This document shows positions 43,950 to 53,248 of a stretch of DNA of 64,000 nucleotides, in pieces. Source of the stretch: Comamonas flocculans (GTDB taxonomy: Bacteria; Pseudomonadota; Gammaproteobacteria; Burkholderiales; Burkholderiaceae_C); contig NZ_CP042344.1 of NCBI RefSeq assembly GCF_007954405.1, positions 2,852,001-2,916,000 on the forward strand. The letters are read 5' to 3'. The position numbers and the translations under genes were made by a program. The notes beneath the pieces were generated by a model. It saw only the letters and a program-made list of their open reading frames with translations. It had not been told where the DNA came from and ran no database searches. Numbering within the stretch: the stretch's first letter is position 1; the number at the start of each line of letters is the position of its first letter.

Positions 43950-45080
43950 ATGACCACGCTCGACCAGACGACCCCCGCCGTGCCCGCTGCCGCGCACGCT
44001 TCCCCCCTTGCGCGCATCCGCGCCGACGTGCGCGCCATGCACGCCTATGCGGTGCAGCCGGCGCAGGGCCTGCTCAAGCTCGACGCGATGGAAAACCCCC
44101 ATCGCCTGCCCGAGGATTTGCAGGCGCGGCTGGGCCAGCGCCTGGGCCAGGTGGCGGTCAACCGCTACCCGGGCGCGCAGCTTGCGCAGTTGCGCGAAGC
44201 GCTGCTGCGCCATGCGGGCCCGCCGGCGGGCTGGTCGCTGATGCTGGGCAACGGCTCGGACGAGCTCATCAGCCTGCTGGTGCTGGCCTGCGGCCTTCCC
44301 GGCGCCTCGGTGCTGGCGCCCGAGCCGGGTTTCGTGATGTACGCCATGAGCGCGCGGCTGCAGGGCCTGGGCTACCACGGCGTGCCGCTGCGTGCGGACT
44401 TTTCGCTCGACGAAGCGGCGCTGCTGCGGGCGATAGAGCGCGAGCGTCCGGCGCTGCTCTTCCTGGCCTATCCGAACAACCCGACCGGCACGCTGTGGGA
44501 CACGGCGGCCATTGCCCGCGCCATCGCCGCGCAGGGCGCGCACGGCGGCCTGGTGGTGATGGACGAGGCCTACCAGCCCTTTGCCGCGTGCAGCTGGATC
44601 GAGCGGGTGCGCGAGCGCCCCGAGGCGCACCGGCATGTGCTGGTGCTGCGCACGCTCAGCAAGTTCGGCCTGGCGGGCATACGCCTGGGCTATCTGATGG
44701 GCGACGCGGCGCTGATCGCCGAGATCGACAAGGTACGCCCGCCCTACAACGTGAGCGTGCTCAACGCCGAATGCGCGCTGTTCGCTCTGGAACACGAAGC
44801 GGTGTTCGCCGCCCAGGCGCAGGACATCCGTGCCCAGCGTGCGCGCCTGATCGAGGCGCTGGCGCAAATGCCCGGCGTGCAGGCCTACCCCAGCGAGGCC
44901 AACATGATCCTGGTGCGCGTGCCCGACGCCGCGCGCGCCTTCGAGGGCATGCGCAGCAAAGGGGTGCTGGTGAAGAACGTTTCTACAATGCACCCGCTGC
45001 TTGCCAACTGCCTGCGCCTGACGGTGGGCACAGCCGAAGAAAATACCGCCATGCTGCAATCGCTCAGTGCATCGATATGA
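43950..45080 (+). CDS. hisC: Histidinol-phosphate aminotransferase
   Basis: 376 residues. It is a fold type I PLP enzyme: [10 protein letters not shown] near the N terminus, [34 protein letters not shown] and the PLP lysine in [15 protein letters not shown]. It converts imidazole acetol phosphate and glutamate to histidinol phosphate. It is the first gene of the his run. A -10-like TAAATT at 43935-43940 lies only ten bases before the ATG and no Shine-Dalgarno sequence is seen. The stop overlaps hisB (ATGA). hisG and hisD are absent upstream. Confidence 0.95.
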   Translation: MTTLDQTTPAVPAAAHASPLARIRADVRAMHAYAVQPAQGLLKLDAMENPHRLPEDLQARLGQRLGQVAVNRYPGAQLAQLREALLRHAGPPAGWSLMLGNGSDELISLLVLACGLPGASVLAPEPGFVMYAMSARLQGLGYHGVPLRADFSLDEAALLRAIERERPALLFLAYPNNPTGTLWDTAAIARAIAAQGAHGGLVVMDEAYQPFAACSWIERVRERPEAHRHVLVLRTLSKFGLAGIRLGYLMGDAALIAEIDKVRPPYNVSVLNAECALFALEHEAVFAAQAQDIRAQRARLIEALAQMPGVQAYPSEANMILVRVPDAARAFEGMRSKGVLVKNVSTMHPLLANCLRLTVGTAEENTAMLQSLSASI

Positions 45081-45700
45081 CGTCCTCCGCCCTTGTCACC
45101 GCCGCCCCCACCGACCGCATCGCGGAGGTGAGCCGCAGCACCGCTGAAACCCGCATCCGCGTGCGCGTCAACCTGGACGGCAGCGGCCAGTCGCAGTTGA
45201 ACACCGGCATCGGCTTCTTCGACCACATGCTCGAACAGATCGCGCGCCACGGCATGATCGATCTGGAGGTGCGCTGCGACGGCGACCTGCACATCGACGG
45301 CCACCACAGCGTGGAGGACGTCGGCATCTCGCTGGGCCAGGCGCTGGCGCGCGCGCTGGGCGACAAGAAGGGACTGCGCCGCTACGGCCATGCCTACGTG
45401 CCGCTGGACGAAGCGCTGTCGCGCGTGGTGGTGGACCTGTCGGGCCGCCCCGGCCTGCATCTGCACATCCCGTTCACCGCGGCGATGATCGGCGGCTTTG
45501 ACACGCAGCTGGTGCATGAGTTCTTCCAGGGCTTCGTGAACCATGCGGGCGTCACGGTGCACATCGACAACCTCAAGGGCGTCAATGCCCACCACCAGTG
45601 CGAGAGCGTGTTCAAGGCCTTTGCCCGCGCGCTGCGCGCCGCACTCGAGCCCGACCCGCGCAGCGCGGGGGTGATTCCGTCCACCAAGGGCGCGCTCTGA
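45077..45700 (+). CDS. hisB: Imidazoleglycerol-phosphate dehydratase
   Basis: 207 residues: the monofunctional form without the phosphatase domain found in enterobacterial HisB. Metal-binding motifs [32 protein letters not shown] and [12 protein letters not shown] are intact. It dehydrates IGP to imidazole acetol phosphate for HisC. The ATG overlaps the hisC stop. The gap to hisH holds a repeat copy. Histidinol phosphatase must be encoded elsewhere. Confidence 0.96.
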   Translation: MTSSALVTAAPTDRIAEVSRSTAETRIRVRVNLDGSGQSQLNTGIGFFDHMLEQIARHGMIDLEVRCDGDLHIDGHHSVEDVGISLGQALARALGDKKGLRRYGHAYVPLDEALSRVVVDLSGRPGLHLHIPFTAAMIGGFDTQLVHEFFQGFVNHAGVTVHIDNLKGVNAHHQCESVFKAFARALRAALEPDPRSAGVIPSTKGAL

Positions 45701-45702
45701 TT

Positions 45703-45756
45703 TTCAAGTAAAAACAGCCTAAAACGCTTGCCTGGCAAGCGCTGACAGCTATGCAA
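45703..45756 (-). repeat. Interspersed ~45-bp hairpin repeat, copy 6 (hisB-hisH gap)
   Basis: AAACAGCCTAAAACGCTTGC, CTGGCAAGCGCTGACAGCT and then ATGCAATCAA. The core CGCTTGC-CTG-GCAAGCG is a perfect 7-bp hairpin. The copy is antisense to the his genes. By comparison with copies 2 and 4 (CAGCAGCTATC...), its edge extends through the ATG used by hisH. Confidence 0.75.
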
Positions 45757-46419
45757 TCAAGAGCAAAAACCGTTGCCGTGATCGACTATGGCATGGGCAA
45801 TCTGCGCTCGGTCGCCCAGGCCGTGCGGGCCGCGGCGCAAGACGAAGGCTGGACGGTGGTGGTCACCAGCGAGCCCGAGGCGGTGCGCGCCGCCGGGCGC
45901 GTGGTGCTGCCCGGCCAGGGCGCCATGCCCGACTGCATGCGCGCGCTGGCCGCCGGCGGCCTGCACGATGCGGTGCGCGAGGCCGCGGCCAGCAAGCCGC
46001 TGATGGGCGTGTGCATAGGCATGCAGATGCTGCTCACGCACAGCGCCGAGGGCGACGTGGCCGGGCTGGACCTGATCCCCGGCCAGGTGCTGCGCCTGGA
46101 AGTGGCCGGGCAGCGCCAGGGCGACGGCAGCCGCTGCAAGGTGCCGCACATGGGCTGGAACCGCGTGCGCCAGCAGCACCACGGCGCACGCGCGCACCCG
46201 ATGTGGCAGGGCGTGCCCGACGAGAGCTGGTTCTACTTCGTGCACAGCTACCACGCCCGTCCGCTTGATCCAGGTCATTGCGCGGGCGCGGTGCGCTACG
46301 GTAGCCTCTTTGCCTGCGCCCTGGCACGTGATAATCTTTTCGCCACCCAGTTTCACCCCGAGAAAAGCGCGGCCCAGGGACTGCGGCTCTATCGGAATTT
46401 CCTGCTCTGGAACCCCTAG
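45751..46419 (+). CDS. hisH: Imidazole glycerol phosphate synthase, glutaminase subunit HisH
   Basis: 222 residues. It is a class I amidotransferase: the nucleophile is Cys88 in GVCIGMQML, with the oxyanion PGQGAM segment and the His/Glu pair in [12 protein letters not shown]. It supplies ammonia to HisF. The usual start of the family is [13 protein letters not shown]; here five extra residues (MQSRA) precede KTVAVIDYG, and the ATG lies at the edge of a repeat copy without a visible Shine-Dalgarno sequence. The TAG stop (46417-46419) is part of the CTAG end of the palindromic element that follows. Confidence 0.94.
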   Translation: MQSRAKTVAVIDYGMGNLRSVAQAVRAAAQDEGWTVVVTSEPEAVRAAGRVVLPGQGAMPDCMRALAAGGLHDAVREAAASKPLMGVCIGMQMLLTHSAEGDVAGLDLIPGQVLRLEVAGQRQGDGSRCKVPHMGWNRVRQQHHGARAHPMWQGVPDESWFYFVHSYHARPLDPGHCAGAVRYGSLFACALARDNLFATQFHPEKSAAQGLRLYRNFLLWNP

Positions 46420-46582
46420 TACGGCAACCTGGAAATATCGAAACATGAAAGCGTGTCTTCGCACCCATGGCGGCGTCGCAAGTCCTCGCGATAGCTACGG
46501 CTATCGCCGCGGTTTGCGCCTTGCCCCGGGGGCGAATCCATCGCTTTCATCGTGTTTCTCTGCTTCCAGGCTGCTGTACTAG
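46416..46582. mobile_element. 167-bp palindromic MITE-like element between hisH and hisA
   Basis: The element begins CTAGTACGGCAACCTGGAA and its other end, read on the opposite strand, is CTAGTACAGCAGCCTGGAA. The match continues inward through GAAACA...TGAAAGCG and TTCGC...CCC down to a central GCGATAGC-TACG-GCTATCGC hairpin, so nearly the whole length is one imperfect palindrome. CTAG at both ends could be a target duplication, as made by some IS5-group elements. It encodes no protein. No autonomous relative is in the window. Confidence 0.72.
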
Positions 46583-46675
46583 CCCCGGAAGGCGGGCGCC
46601 TCATCGTTGAGCGTTCAGCATGAGCCCGCCGCGAAACACCCGCTTCTTTGCACGCCCCTCGCTCCGACGTTTGCC

Positions 46676-47419
46676 ATGCTGCTCATTCCCGCCATCGATC
46701 TCAAGGACGGTCACTGCGTACGCCTCAAGCAAGGCGACATGAAACAAGCCACCACCTTTGGTGAAGACCCGGCCGCCATGGCGCGGCGCTGGCTCGACGC
46801 CGGGGCGCGGCGCCTGCATCTGGTGGACTTGAACGGTGCCTTTGCCGGGCAACCCAAAAACCGGGCGGCCATCAAGTCCATCCTCAAGGCCGTGGGCAGC
46901 GACATCCCGGTGCAGCTGGGCGGCGGCATCCGCGACCTGGACACGATAGAGCTGTACCTGGATGCGGGGCTCGAATACGTGATCATCGGCACCGCCGCGG
47001 TGAAGAACCCGGGCTTTCTGCAGGACGCCTGCAGCGCCTTTGGCGGACACATCATGGTGGGCCTGGACGCCAAGGACGGCAAGGTTGCCACCGACGGCTG
47101 GAGCAAGCTCACCGGCCACGAGGTGGTCGACCTGGCGCGCAAGTTCGAGGACTGGGGCGTGGAGTCCATCGTCTATACCGACATCGGGCGCGACGGCATG
47201 CTCAGCGGCATCAACGTGCAAGCCACCGTGCGCCTGGCCCAGGCGCTGAGCATTCCGGTGATCGCCTCGGGGGGCCTGGCCGGCATGGCCGACATCGAGG
47301 CGCTGTGCGCGGTCGAGGGCGAAGGCGTGCAGGGCGTGATCTGCGGGCGCGCGATCTATTCCGGCGACCTGGACTTCAGCGCTGCCCAGGAACGCGCCGA
47401 CGAGCTCGCCCAGTCCTGA
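46676..47419 (+). CDS. hisA: Phosphoribosyl-formimino-AICAR phosphate isomerase HisA
   Basis: 247 residues from ATG 46676 ([20 protein letters not shown]). It is a half-barrel repeat TIM barrel with the phosphate-binding motifs QLGGGIRDL and [13 protein letters not shown], and catalytic Asp residues in PAIDLKDG and YTDIGRDG. It isomerises ProFAR to PRFAR for HisF. The distance from hisH is 256 bp, much longer than usual, because of the palindromic element. It is convergent with the HD-GYP-like gene (29 bp gap). Confidence 0.96.
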   Translation: MLLIPAIDLKDGHCVRLKQGDMKQATTFGEDPAAMARRWLDAGARRLHLVDLNGAFAGQPKNRAAIKSILKAVGSDIPVQLGGGIRDLDTIELYLDAGLEYVIIGTAAVKNPGFLQDACSAFGGHIMVGLDAKDGKVATDGWSKLTGHEVVDLARKFEDWGVESIVYTDIGRDGMLSGINVQATVRLAQALSIPVIASGGLAGMADIEALCAVEGEGVQGVICGRAIYSGDLDFSAAQERADELAQS

Positions 47420-47448
47420 CGCGCGGCGCGCGGGCTTGCGCAGCCCGG

Positions 47449-48789
47449 TCACGCTTGGGCGCCGGCCGCGCTCTCGAGCGCCGCGCACCACTGCTGCACT
47501 GCGGCTTCGCCGGCAGAGCCGGCGGATTCGGCCAGCGGCCAGCGGGTGCCGCTGGTGTGGGCGATGGAGCGCAGCTGCCACAGCGCCTCGCGCACCAGGA
47601 ACAGCATTTCCTTGAGCCCCTGGGCGTCGTCGTGCAGCAGCGCGATCAACTCCTCCTGCTGGTCGGGGTGGCAGCCGGCGTCGTACAGGCTTCTCTGCAG
47701 CGCATGCAGCCGCTGGGCCACGTAGGCCTGGGCGCTGCCCGGCTCATCGGCCACGCCCGCCTGCTGCAGCCCGGCATGCAGCTGCTGCCACAGCGCCATG
47801 GCCTGGCTGATCTGCGCGGCCGCCTCGCGCACCTGCGCCAGGTCTTCGGGTTCGCCGCGCTGGATGTTGCTTGCCTGCAGCAGGGGCAGCAGCAGCGTGG
47901 TGAACTCCGCCGGAAACTTGTGGTGGCCCAGCCGCAGCGTGAGCGACAGGCGTACCGCCGCGCCGTCGGTGGCGTATTTTTCAAAGAAGGCCGCCACCAC
48001 TTCGGCCAGCAGCAGCAGCTGGCCCATGGCCGAGATCTGCGCGCCCTGCAGGCCGCGCGGGTAGCCGCTGCCGTCCATGCGCTCGTGGTGCTCGAGGATG
48101 GCCACGGCCAGCGAGCGCGGATAGACCTCGCAGGTGCTGACCAGCCGTGCGCTGGCCAGGGGGTGGCGCATCAGCTCGCTGCGCTCCGCGCCGCTCACCG
48201 GGCGCGAGCCGTCGAGCCAGACCGGGTCCATCAGCAGCGTGCCCAGGTCGTGCAGCAGGCCGGCGGTGGCGGCGTTGGTGCATTCGCCGCGCGTCCAGTT
48301 GGCGCGGATCGCGAAATACGCCGCCACCAGCGCCACGTGCACCGCATGCGCGAAGTGCGCCGGATGCTGCTCGCGCAACACGCTGAGCATGAAGGCGAGC
48401 TGCGGCGGCAGCACCATCGCCTGCAGCGGGACGAGCAGCGCGCCGGCGGCCACGCCTTCGCTGCCGTCCTGCGTCAGCAGCTCCAGCAACGGCTCGCGCT
48501 GGCAGAGTTCGCGGGCAAATTCCACCAGCGACGCGGGGCTGACCAGCCCGTCCATGGTCAGCAGCTCTTCCAGCGGCTTGCGCAACTCGTGCTGCATCAG
48601 ACGCCGGTAGTTGTCGGCACCCAGCTGCACGCCGGCTTCCACCAGCTTCAGGCCCGAGCGCGAGAACACCGCCTTGGCGGTGCTGACCCGGCGGCGCTCG
48701 CACACCGCCAAGATGGCGCGCTGGTAGTGCGTCGGCTCCCAGACGGGTTCATCGGGGTGCGCGGCGGCGGGCGCGGCGGTCGTCACCAT
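47449..48789 (-). CDS. HD-GYP-like domain protein
   Basis: 446 residues, mostly helical, without a signal peptide or membrane span. Residues ~145-250 form an HD-GYP-type domain: LLHDLG (His180-Asp181), RHPLASARL, then [14 protein letters not shown] (234-247). In active HD-GYP phosphodiesterases the first motif is HDIGK; here Lys is replaced by Thr (HDLGT), so activity against cyclic di-GMP cannot be assumed. No receiver or other sensor domain is recognisable in the N-terminal 140 residues. It lies opposite to the his genes between hisA and hisF, with a divergent promoter region (48790-48905) towards hisF. Confidence 0.75.
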   Translation of the reverse strand: MVTTAAPAAAHPDEPVWEPTHYQRAILAVCERRRVSTAKAVFSRSGLKLVEAGVQLGADNYRRLMQHELRKPLEELLTMDGLVSPASLVEFARELCQREPLLELLTQDGSEGVAAGALLVPLQAMVLPPQLAFMLSVLREQHPAHFAHAVHVALVAAYFAIRANWTRGECTNAATAGLLHDLGTLLMDPVWLDGSRPVSGAERSELMRHPLASARLVSTCEVYPRSLAVAILEHHERMDGSGYPRGLQGAQISAMGQLLLLAEVVAAFFEKYATDGAAVRLSLTLRLGHHKFPAEFTTLLLPLLQASNIQRGEPEDLAQVREAAAQISQAMALWQQLHAGLQQAGVADEPGSAQAYVAQRLHALQRSLYDAGCHPDQQEELIALLHDDAQGLKEMLFLVREALWQLRSIAHTSGTRWPLAESAGSAGEAAVQQWCAALESAAGAQA

Positions 48790-48905
48790 GGGCAGCTTCG
48801 GGGTCTCGGTTGCGGAGGTCTCGAATATACCCAGCGCCCGGCGCCTTTCCGCAGCATGCGGCCGTGCGTGGTATCTTGTGCTTCCGGCTTTTTTGCGGAC
48901 TTTTC
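48790..48905. promoter_or_regulatory. Divergent promoter region between the HD-GYP-like gene and hisF
   Basis: 116 bp separate the two divergent starts. A -10-like TATATT is seen on the minus strand at 48824-48829 and a TATCTT on the plus strand at 48872-48877; matching -35 boxes are not clear. hisF-hisI-hisE and the tat genes must be started from here or from sites further in. Confidence 0.4.
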
Positions 48906-49685
<780 letters not shown>

Positions 49686-49689
49686 GCCG

Positions 49690-49752
49690 AAATTTGAATG
49701 AAATCGGCCTGTAACGCTTGCTGGGCAAGCGCTGACAGCTCACGTTTTTGAA
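49690..49752 (-). repeat. Interspersed ~45-bp hairpin repeat, copy 7 (hisF-hisI gap)
   Basis: AAATCGGCCTGTAACGCTTG, CTGGGCAAGCGCTGACAGCT and flanking T/A-rich sequence. The core CGCTTGC-TGG-GCAAGCG is a perfect 7-bp hairpin. It is antisense to the his genes, as copy 6 is. Confidence 0.75.
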
Positions 49753-49763
49753 GAAACTCTTCC

Positions 49764-50174
49764 ATGCCTGATACCGCTATCGACACCGACTGGCTCTCGC
49801 AGCTGCGCTGGGACGCGCAGGGGCTGGTGCCCGCCATCGCCCAGGAGGCGGACAGCGGCGACGTGCTCATGCTCGCCTGGATGAGTCGCGAGGCGCTGGC
49901 GCAGACGGCGGCCTCGGGCCGGGCGGTGTACTTCAGCCGCTCGCGCGGGCGGCTGTGGCACAAGGGCGAAGCGTCCGGCCACGTGCAGCAGGTGCACGAG
50001 ATCCGCATCGACTGCGATCGCGACGTGGTCCTGCTCAAGGTCACCCAGCACGGCCACACGCCGGGCATCGCCTGCCACACCGGGCGCCACAGCTGCTTCT
50101 TCAGCGTGCTCAAGGATGGCGCCTGGCAGGCGGTGGATCCGGTCTTGAAAGACCCCGAACAAATCTACAAATGA
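49764..50174 (+). CDS. hisI: Phosphoribosyl-AMP cyclohydrolase HisI
   Basis: 136 residues, monofunctional. Motifs [25 protein letters not shown], the metal site DCDRD and the zinc-binding Cys pair within [11 protein letters not shown] are present. It opens the adenine ring of PR-AMP to make ProFAR. The stop overlaps the hisE ATG (ATGA). Its leader contains repeat copy 7. Confidence 0.96.
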   Translation: MPDTAIDTDWLSQLRWDAQGLVPAIAQEADSGDVLMLAWMSREALAQTAASGRAVYFSRSRGRLWHKGEASGHVQQVHEIRIDCDRDVVLLKVTQHGHTPGIACHTGRHSCFFSVLKDGAWQAVDPVLKDPEQIYK

Positions 50175-50557
50175 ACACCATGACCAGTACCGACGCCCTG
50201 GCGCAGCTTGCCGCCGTGATCGAAAGCCGCAAGCCGGCGCGCGGGGGCGATCCCGCCACCAGCTATGTCGCGCGCCTGCTGGCCAAGGGGCCGGACGCCT
50301 TTCTCAAGAAGGTGGGCGAAGAGGCGACCGAGGTGGTGATGGCCGCCAAGGATGTCGAGCACGGCGCCGAAGCCGTCAAGCTGGTCCATGAGATGGCCGA
50401 CCTGTGGTTTCACTGCATGGTGGCGCTGGCGCACTTCGGCCTGCAGCCGGCCGACGTGATCGCGGAGCTGCAGCGCCGTGAAGGCATGAGCGGGCTGGAA
50501 GAAAAGGCGCTGCGCAAACTGCGCGAGCGCCAGGCACAGGAAGAGGAGCACCCATGA
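50171..50557 (+). CDS. hisE: Phosphoribosyl-ATP pyrophosphatase HisE
   Basis: 128 residues from ATG 50171; ATG 50180 is also possible. The all-alpha MazG-like fold is visible: [32 protein letters not shown] with the metal-binding EExxE pattern, and [16 protein letters not shown]. It hydrolyses PR-ATP to PR-AMP. It is coupled to hisI upstream and overlaps the DUF4870 gene by four bases. Confidence 0.96.
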   Translation: MNTMTSTDALAQLAAVIESRKPARGGDPATSYVARLLAKGPDAFLKKVGEEATEVVMAAKDVEHGAEAVKLVHEMADLWFHCMVALAHFGLQPADVIAELQRREGMSGLEEKALRKLRERQAQEEEHP

Positions 50558-50940
50558 ACGACGACATCATCGACGTGGACGCCGACGCGCGCGCCGAATC
50601 GCTCAAGACCATAGGCTGGGTCAGCTACCTGCTGCACCTGGCGGTGGCGATTGCCGCGGTGGTGCCGGGTGCGCAGCCGAGCGCGGCGCTCCTGATCGTG
50701 GCGCTGGTGATCGACCTGGTCAAGCGGGGCGACGCGGCCGGCACCTGGCAGGCCAGCCATTTTTCCTGGCGCATACGCAGCGTGGTCTGGGCCGGCGTGC
50801 TCTACATCGTGACGGCGCCGCTGTGGTTCTTTTTCATCCTGCCGGGCTGGATTGCCTGGGGGCTGATCTCGCTGTGGTTCCTCTACCGCATCGTGCGCGG
50901 CATGGTCGGCATGAACGAAGGGCGGGCGGTGCATGCCTGA
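50554..50940 (+). CDS. DUF4870-like small membrane protein
   Basis: 128 residues with three to four hydrophobic segments ([19 protein letters not shown] near the start, [42 protein letters not shown]). An Asp-rich start and [11 protein letters not shown] fit the DUF4870/Tic20-like family. Function is unknown. In related genomes a gene of this kind follows hisE. It overlaps both neighbours (hisE by four bases, the patatin-like gene by eight). Confidence 0.75.
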   Translation: MNDDIIDVDADARAESLKTIGWVSYLLHLAVAIAAVVPGAQPSAALLIVALVIDLVKRGDAAGTWQASHFSWRIRSVVWAGVLYIVTAPLWFFFILPGWIAWGLISLWFLYRIVRGMVGMNEGRAVHA

Positions 50941-51958
50941 GTCCAAGGTGCGTTTGCCGCTGAACCTGGCATTGCAGGGCGGCGGCTCGCACGGCGCCTT
51001 CACCTGGGGTGTGCTGGATGCGCTGCTGGAAGACGGGCGCTTCGCGCTCGACGGCATCAGCGGCACCAGCGCCGGCGCGATGAACGCCGTGGCCGTGGCC
51101 CAGGGCTTTGCACTGGCCGCAAACCAGAGCAAGGACCGCGAGGAAATCCACAGTCAGGGCTGTGCGCTGGCGCGCGAGACGCTGCGCACGCTGTGGGAGG
51201 GCGTGGGCAGGCTCGGCGCCATGCTCTGGGGCGTGCCGCTGCCGGGCAACCCGCTGGTGGGCATGATGTCGCAGTGGTTCTCGCCCTACCAGACCAATCC
51301 GCTCGATATCAACCCCTTGCGCAAGCTGCTGCGCGAGACCGTGGACTTTGCGCTGCTGCATGCCGAACACGGGCAGGTGCCCAAGGTCTTCGTCTGCGCC
51401 ACCAACGTGCGTACCGGCCGCGGCGAGATCTTTTCCGGCAAGCAGCTGAGCATCGATTCGGTCATGGCTTCGGCCTGCCTGCCGATGATGTTCCAGGCCG
51501 TCAAGGTGGGCGAGGACCATTACTGGGACGGCGGCTATTCGGGCAACCCGGCGCTGTACCCGCTGATCTACCACACCGAGTGTTCGGACGTGCTGCTGGT
51601 GCAGATCAACCCGGTGCAGCACCGCGCGGTGCCCGAAAACGCCAGCGACATCGTCGACCGCATCAACGAGGTCACCTTCAACGCCAGCCTCCTGGCCGAG
51701 CTGCGCGCCATCGCCTTCGTGCGCCGTCTGCTGCGTGAGGGCAAGCTCGATCCCAAGCGCTACAAGGACGTGCGCGTGCACCGCATCGACGGCGGCGAGG
51801 TGCTCGCCCCCTTCGGGGCGGCCAGCAAGTCGCGTGCCGATACGCTCTTTCTGCGCCAGCTGTTCCAGCTGGGGCGCGAGGAGGGCAAGCGCTGGCTGCA
51901 TCAGCACCACCACGATGTCGGGGTGCGCTGCAGCGTCGAATCCGCCGACGACGTGTGA
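50933..51958 (+). CDS. Patatin-like phospholipase family protein
   Basis: 341 residues. The patatin elements are intact: oxyanion loop LQGGGSHGAF, nucleophile motif GTSAG and catalytic Asp in DGGYSGN. It should be a serine-aspartate dyad lipid acyl hydrolase. There is no signal peptide or membrane span, so it is probably cytoplasmic or peripheral. It overlaps the DUF4870 gene by eight bases and lies between the his and HIT/tat genes, a place where I do not recall it being standard. Substrate unknown. Confidence 0.85.
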   Translation: MPESKVRLPLNLALQGGGSHGAFTWGVLDALLEDGRFALDGISGTSAGAMNAVAVAQGFALAANQSKDREEIHSQGCALARETLRTLWEGVGRLGAMLWGVPLPGNPLVGMMSQWFSPYQTNPLDINPLRKLLRETVDFALLHAEHGQVPKVFVCATNVRTGRGEIFSGKQLSIDSVMASACLPMMFQAVKVGEDHYWDGGYSGNPALYPLIYHTECSDVLLVQINPVQHRAVPENASDIVDRINEVTFNASLLAELRAIAFVRRLLREGKLDPKRYKDVRVHRIDGGEVLAPFGAASKSRADTLFLRQLFQLGREEGKRWLHQHHHDVGVRCSVESADDV

Positions 51959-51990
51959 TCGGCGACACCCGCCAACGGAGCTCACTCACC

Positions 51991-52350
51991 ATGCACCACG
52001 ACCCTGATTGCCTGTTCTGCAAGATCATCGAAGGCAAGATCCCTTCGCAGAAGGTCCACGAGGACGAGCTCGTCTACGCCTTCAAGGACATCCGCCCGTG
52101 GGCACCGATCCACTTCCTGATCGTGCCCAGGGAGCACATCGCCTCGATGGAGCAGGCCGGGCCGGAGCACGCCCGGCTGCTGTCGCACATGCTGCTGCTC
52201 GGTCCGCGGCTGGCGCGCGAGCAGGGCAGCAATCCGTATCCGGACGGCGGCTACCGGCTGCAGATCAACACCGGCACCGAAGGCGGGCAGGAGGTCTACC
52301 ACCTGCACATGCACGTGGTGGCCGGCGCGCGCCCCTGGCTCAAGTCCTGA
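51991..52350 (+). CDS. HIT family protein (HinT-like)
   Basis: 119 residues from ATG 51991, with GGAG at 51977-51980; an in-frame GTG at 51955 overlapping the previous stop is less likely. The family signature is HLHMHVVAG at the C-terminal end; DCLFCKIIEGKIPSQKVHED at the N terminus is typical of HinT, a purine nucleoside phosphoramidase. The hisE...HIT-tatABC neighbourhood is conserved in Burkholderiales. Confidence 0.93.
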   Translation: MHHDPDCLFCKIIEGKIPSQKVHEDELVYAFKDIRPWAPIHFLIVPREHIASMEQAGPEHARLLSHMLLLGPRLAREQGSNPYPDGGYRLQINTGTEGGQEVYHLHMHVVAGARPWLKS

Positions 52351-52422
52351 CACCCGGCGGCCCGCGCCGGGGAGCCGTCCGGCCTTGCCCTAAAATGACC
52401 GGTTCCACTCAGGAGGTTTTCA

Positions 52423-52668
52423 ATGGGTTCGTTTTCCATCTGGCACTGGCTCATCGTGCTGCTCATCGTGGTCATGGTGTTCGGTACCAAGAAGCTCAAG
52501 AACATCGGCTCCGACCTCGGCGGCGCCGTCAAGGGCTTCAAGGACGGCATGAAGGAAGGCAGCTCGAGCGACGAGGCCAGCGCGAATGCCGCGCCCCCGG
52601 GGCAGGTGACCAACGCCGCGTCCGCCGACAAGACGACGATCGACGTCGAAGCCAAGCAAAAGAGCTGA
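52423..52668 (+). CDS. tatA: Twin-arginine translocase subunit TatA
   Basis: 81 residues. It has the short N-terminal membrane helix ([16 protein letters not shown]), the hinge [21 protein letters not shown] (amphipathic helix) and an acidic unstructured tail. A strong AGGAGG (52411-52416) lies six bases before the ATG and a -10-like TAAAAT at 52391-52396. TatA forms the protein-conducting assembly of the Tat system. tatB follows by 20 bp. Confidence 0.96.
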   Translation: MGSFSIWHWLIVLLIVVMVFGTKKLKNIGSDLGGAVKGFKDGMKEGSSSDEASANAAPPGQVTNAASADKTTIDVEAKQKS

Positions 52669-52688
52669 AGCACGGGCAGTGATTTCGC

Positions 52689-53174
52689 ATGCTTGACATC
52701 GGTCTGTCCAAAATGGCGCTGGTGGGCGTGGTGGCGCTGGTCGTCATCGGCCCCGAGAAGCTGCCGCGCGTGGCACGCACCGTCGGCGCCCTGCTGGGCA
52801 AGGCACAGCGCTACGTGGCCGACGTCAAGGCCGAGGTCAACCGCTCCATGGAGCTCGATGAGCTGCGCAAGATGAAGAGCACGGTGGAAAACGCCGCGCG
52901 CAACGTCGAGCAGAGCATTCAGACCGGGGCGAGCGAATTCGAGAAGGACTGGAAGGACGCGGTCGGCGACCTGGCCGACTCCAGCGCCGACCCCTTGCCC
53001 GACGACCCGGCGGCGCTGGCGCGCTACGTCCCCCCTTACCAGCGTCCGGACAAGCACTGGCGCGCCCGGCGCGGCGCGATCCCGCAGTGGTACAAGGCGC
53101 GCAGCCGCCTGCGCACGCACGTGCAATCCGGCGCGGCCCGGGTGGCGCGCTTCCGACCCAAGAAATCCCGTTGA
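52689..53174 (+). CDS. tatB: Twin-arginine translocase subunit TatB
   Basis: 161 residues: [30 protein letters not shown] is the TatB start, with the Glu in the membrane helix replaced by a neutral pattern and the GPEKLP hinge present. A long charged helix and an Arg/Lys-rich C terminus follow. With TatC it forms the receptor for twin-arginine signal peptides. PetA in this window is a likely Tat client. Confidence 0.95.
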   Translation: MLDIGLSKMALVGVVALVVIGPEKLPRVARTVGALLGKAQRYVADVKAEVNRSMELDELRKMKSTVENAARNVEQSIQTGASEFEKDWKDAVGDLADSSADPLPDDPAALARYVPPYQRPDKHWRARRGAIPQWYKARSRLRTHVQSGAARVARFRPKKSR

Positions 53175-53248
53175 ACCCCTTGCGCCAGCGCGCTGCTGCG
53201 CGAGATGCCGACGCGCCGGGCCTGCCCGGGCGCCGGACACCCTAGCTT

